The notes below the pieces were generated by a model. It ran no database searches, had not been told where the DNA came from, and saw only the letters and a list, made by a program, of their open reading frames with translations. This document shows, piece by piece, positions 61,738 through 64,000 of a DNA stretch of 64,000 nt. The stretch is from Fundidesulfovibrio putealis DSM 16056 (GTDB lineage Bacteria; Desulfobacterota; Desulfovibrionia; Desulfovibrionales; Desulfovibrionaceae): the NCBI RefSeq assembly GCF_000429325.1, contig NZ_KE386885.1, positions 647,958 through 711,957 of the forward strand, read 5' to 3'. Position 1 is the stretch's first letter; the number at the start of each line of letters is the position of its first letter. The position numbers and the translations under genes are program-made.

Positions 61738-62694
61738 GTGGTCCTTTTTGTCTATCTGGGCTTGTTCACCTGGAACATCCGCACCGGATACGTGGACAAT
61801 CTGGCCAGCCATACGGGCCTGGAACTCACCCGGTGGGTACTGACCCCCGGTCGGTGGGTATGGACACGTCTATCCTCGTTCTGGGAGCGCTACGTCTACT
61901 TCGTGGGCCTGCGCCAGGAGAACGAGGTGCTGCGTGACGAACTGGCGCGCGCCAACGACGAACTTGTGGGCGCGCGCGAGCAGGCCTCGCTGGCCAAGCG
62001 TCTCACCGGCATCCTGATGATCACGCCGCCGCCCGAATGGTCCCGGGAGGCGGCGCGCGTCATCGCCCACCGCCTTGGCCCCAACGCGGCCCTGGAGACG
62101 TTCGTCATCGATCGTGGCAGCCGCCACGGCGTGGAGATCAACACGCCCGTGGTCTCGCCCGAGGGCGTGGTGGGGCGCGTGCTGCGCTACTCCATGAACG
62201 CGGCCACGGTCATCATGATCACCGACCCCAACAGCAAGATTCCCGTGGTCTCCCAGAAGACCCGCACCCAGGGCATCCTGGTGGGGCGCGGCCCCAACCT
62301 GGGCATGACTCTGCAATACGTGGCCCTGAACGCTCCCCTGGAAAAGGGCGAGACCCTGGTCACCACTGGGCTGGAAGGCATCTTCCCCCAGGGGCTGCCC
62401 GTGGCCGAGGTGTCCGACGTCTCGCGCGAGGGGGCCTCGTTGTTTTTGAACGTGCAGGCCCAGGCCCTTTTCGACCCCAAGCGCATGGAAGAAGTGGCCC
62501 TGCTGCGCAAGATTCCGCCTCCCAGGCCACCCGAGGCCACCGAAGCCGACGACGCCCTGCCCGACACCTCCACCAAGCGCCCCAAGGGCGCGGCGGAGCG
62601 CAAGGGCGAGGTCAAGAAGCGCGGGCGCAACGAACCTCCCGAGGCCCGGCCCCAGGAATCCCTGCCCAGGAAGAAGCGGGGCGAAGGGCAATGA
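61738..62694 (+). CDS. mreC: Rod shape-determining protein MreC
   Basis: 318 residues from the first canonical start (GTG 61738). The coiled coil (ENEVLRDELARANDELVGAREQASLAKRL) and two-barrel periplasmic domain (VIDRGSRHGVEINTPVV, VVGRVL, GILVGRGPNLGMTLQYV) are present; the tail is Lys/Arg/Pro-rich. From this GTG the N-terminal membrane helix is too short. An in-frame extension to ATT 61699, overlapping the mreB stop with AGAGG 9 nt before, adds [13 protein letters not shown] and would complete the anchor, so the true start may be non-canonical. Confidence 0.88.
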   Translation: MVLFVYLGLFTWNIRTGYVDNLASHTGLELTRWVLTPGRWVWTRLSSFWERYVYFVGLRQENEVLRDELARANDELVGAREQASLAKRLTGILMITPPPEWSREAARVIAHRLGPNAALETFVIDRGSRHGVEINTPVVSPEGVVGRVLRYSMNAATVIMITDPNSKIPVVSQKTRTQGILVGRGPNLGMTLQYVALNAPLEKGETLVTTGLEGIFPQGLPVAEVSDVSREGASLFLNVQAQALFDPKRMEEVALLRKIPPPRPPEATEADDALPDTSTKRPKGAAERKGEVKKRGRNEPPEARPQESLPRKKRGEGQ

Positions 62695-63161
62695 ACGGCC
62701 CCCGCCTGGCTTTCTGGTCGGTCTTCACCCTGGCCGGACTGTGGATGCAGAGCTTCATGCCCGGAGTGGACTTTCTCGCGCCGGGGCTTATCTTGAGCCT
62801 TCAGGAAGAAAAACCCCGAACCACGGTCATCCTGGGGCTCATCTGGCTCCTGCTCCAGGAAGGCTCCGGCTCCCTGGCTTTCGGCACGGTGGTCCTGTGG
62901 TACGGGGTGCTTACGGCGCTCTTCTTCTTCGGACACTGGCTCTTTGAGGCCAAGAACTTTCTGTTCATGATCATCCTGGGCGCGTGCCTGGGGGTTTTGC
63001 ATTTTGGGCTGATGAATGTCATGACCCAGCTTCAGGACTGGCGGGTGCCGCCGGGACGTGTTCTTCTGGAGGCCGTGGTCCAGGCCGTGGTCTTCCCCGT
63101 GCAATGGGGCCTTGCTTACATCATCTACAACCACCTGCCCCACAATGGCCAAGACGTATGA
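62691..63161 (+). CDS. mreD: Rod shape-determining protein MreD
   Basis: 156 residues with five hydrophobic segments in a short polytopic protein, the MreD pattern. It links MreC to the PBP2-RodA synthase. Its ATG overlaps the mreC stop (ATGA) after AAGGG. Sequence conservation of the family is low, so position in the operon is the main support. Confidence 0.85.
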   Translation: MNGPRLAFWSVFTLAGLWMQSFMPGVDFLAPGLILSLQEEKPRTTVILGLIWLLLQEGSGSLAFGTVVLWYGVLTALFFFGHWLFEAKNFLFMIILGACLGVLHFGLMNVMTQLQDWRVPPGRVLLEAVVQAVVFPVQWGLAYIIYNHLPHNGQDV

Positions 63162-64000
63162 GCCCGACACCGGGCAACAATCGCCACGCGGCGGTCTGAT
63201 CCTCCTCCAGAGCCTCATCCTGGGGCTCTTCTGCCTGTTCACGGTCCGCCTGTGGTATCTCCAGGTGCACAAGGGCGAGCACTTCGCCGAGCTCGCCCGG
63301 GAAAACCAGATGCGCCAGGCCTCCATCATCGCCGCGCGCGGCATGATCCTGGACCGCAACGGCAAACCCCTGGCCATCAACGAACCTTCCTTCGCACTTG
63401 GCCTCATCCGCGAGGATTGCGAGGACATCCAGGCCACCTTGCGCAAGGTGTCCGAGTGGACCGGGCTCGACTATCAGGTGCTTCTCGACACATACATTCG
63501 CGGCAAGAAGCGCTCCAAGCCCTTCGAGCCCATGGTGCTCATCTCCAACCTGTCCTACGAGCTGCTGGCCAAGATCGAGGCCAACGCCGTGTCCTGGCCG
63601 GGCCTGGAGATCCTCATCCGCCACAAGCGCTACTATCCGGACGGGCAGCCCCTGGCGCACGTCATGGGCTATGTGGCCGAGGCCAACGAGGAGGAGCTGG
63701 AGAAGGACTCGCGCCTGGCCCTGGGCGACCACGTGGGCAAGCAGGGCCTCGAGCTGGTGCTGGAGCAGCGGTTGCGCGGCGAGAAGGGCCTCAAGCAGAT
63801 CGAGGTGGACGCCTACGGCCGCGAGCACGACCAGCAGGTGATCCAGGAGCCGCGCACCGGAGGCAACCTGATGCTTTCCGTGGACGCCGACCTCCAGGCC
63901 TTCTGCGCCAAGCAGCTGGAAGGGCAGGCCGGGGCCGTGGTTGTGCTCCAGCCCGAAACCGGCAAGGTGCTGGCCCTGGTGAGCCAGCCCACCTACGACA
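63145..64000 (+). CDS. mrdA: Penicillin-binding protein 2 (MrdA), truncated by window end
   Basis: The first 285 residues of a class B PBP. N-terminal membrane helix (LILLQSLILGLFCLFTVRLWYL), then the pedestal domain with ARGMILDRNGKPLAIN, RYYPDGQPLAHVMGYV and GKQGLELVLEQRLRGEKG. The window ends in the start of the transpeptidase domain (GAVVVLQPETGKVLALVSQPTYD), before the SxxK serine. The ATG at 63145 overlaps mreD by 17 bases. RodA should follow. Confidence 0.93.
   Translation, partial: MAKTYEPDTGQQSPRGGLILLQSLILGLFCLFTVRLWYLQVHKGEHFAELARENQMRQASIIAARGMILDRNGKPLAINEPSFALGLIREDCEDIQATLRKVSEWTGLDYQVLLDTYIRGKKRSKPFEPMVLISNLSYELLAKIEANAVSWPGLEILIRHKRYYPDGQPLAHVMGYVAEANEEELEKDSRLALGDHVGKQGLELVLEQRLRGEKGLKQIEVDAYGREHDQQVIQEPRTGGNLMLSVDADLQAFCAKQLEGQAGAVVVLQPETGKVLALVSQPTYD

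Overview
The window is high-GC, gene-dense bacterial chromosome. Gene content points to the Desulfovibrionales (Desulfovibrio or Fundidesulfovibrio-like sulfate reducers). The indicators are an alternative-shikimate ADH synthase, a class II (B12) ribonucleotide reductase, a eukaryote-type isoleucyl-tRNA synthetase, a MoeA fused to a periplasmic-binding-like domain, and sigma-54 and sigma-28 promoters on motility-type genes. The taxonomic call is inference from gene content. No rRNA, convincing tRNA, CRISPR array, transposase or prophage is visible.

Layout. 17-1435 is an MBOAT acyltransferase. 1655-9443 carries a response regulator, a MerR regulator and then a run of nine consecutive genes for exported proteins (FecR-like, CsgG/TolB-like, FlgT/LPP20-like, TPR lipoprotein, two tandem LPP20-like paralogues). 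9489-13629 holds RNA modification genes (RluA family, RlmB) and an MltD-type transglycosylase. 13714-14755 is ADH synthase behind a leader-peptide attenuator rich in Phe, Tyr and Trp codons. 14822-19324 is a molybdopterin operon (MoaD-like, moaA, moeA, moeA fusion). 19415-25376 has a DUF554 protein, nrdJ, ftsEX and a glycosyltransferase-like gene. 25453-29393 runs on the minus strand (glycosyltransferase-like with helical tail, tag, small proteins, flaG). 29576-34170 is ileS, cvpA, mazG. 34268-39378 is a surface-polysaccharide modification region (GINT1-like protein, MBOAT, AlgJ/AlgX-like). 39375-47217 is mixed housekeeping (exonuclease, hydrolase, cmk, hisC, usp, thpR, a second ADH-synthase-like gene, an RsmB/F methyltransferase). 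47528-52215 is a TolB/FG-GAP protein followed by LivH, LivM and LivK without ATPases. 52518-57218 includes a CpxP/Spy-like protein, a CyuA-family desulfidase, small proteins and leuA with a Leu-rich leader. 57594-58310 is an A/T-rich orphan gene. 58322-64000 ends with ogt, a radical SAM protein and the elongasome operon mreBCD-mrdA, the last cut by the window edge.

Most notable observations. (1) Two biosynthetic genes, ADH synthase and leuA, each sit behind a tiny ORF rich in codons for their own end products. In both, a TTGACA box lies exactly 31 nt before the leader ATG, which implies leaderless leader peptides. (2) The exported-protein cluster at 2397-9443 combines CsgG, FlgT/LPP20 and FecR-type folds without curli or flagellar partners and could be an uncharacterised envelope machine. 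(3) The second ADH-synthase-like protein (44958-45809) lacks the Schiff-base lysine and the catalytic tyrosine. (4) A palindromic intergenic repeat family recurs at four sites, including a perfect 58-nt duplication next to leuA.
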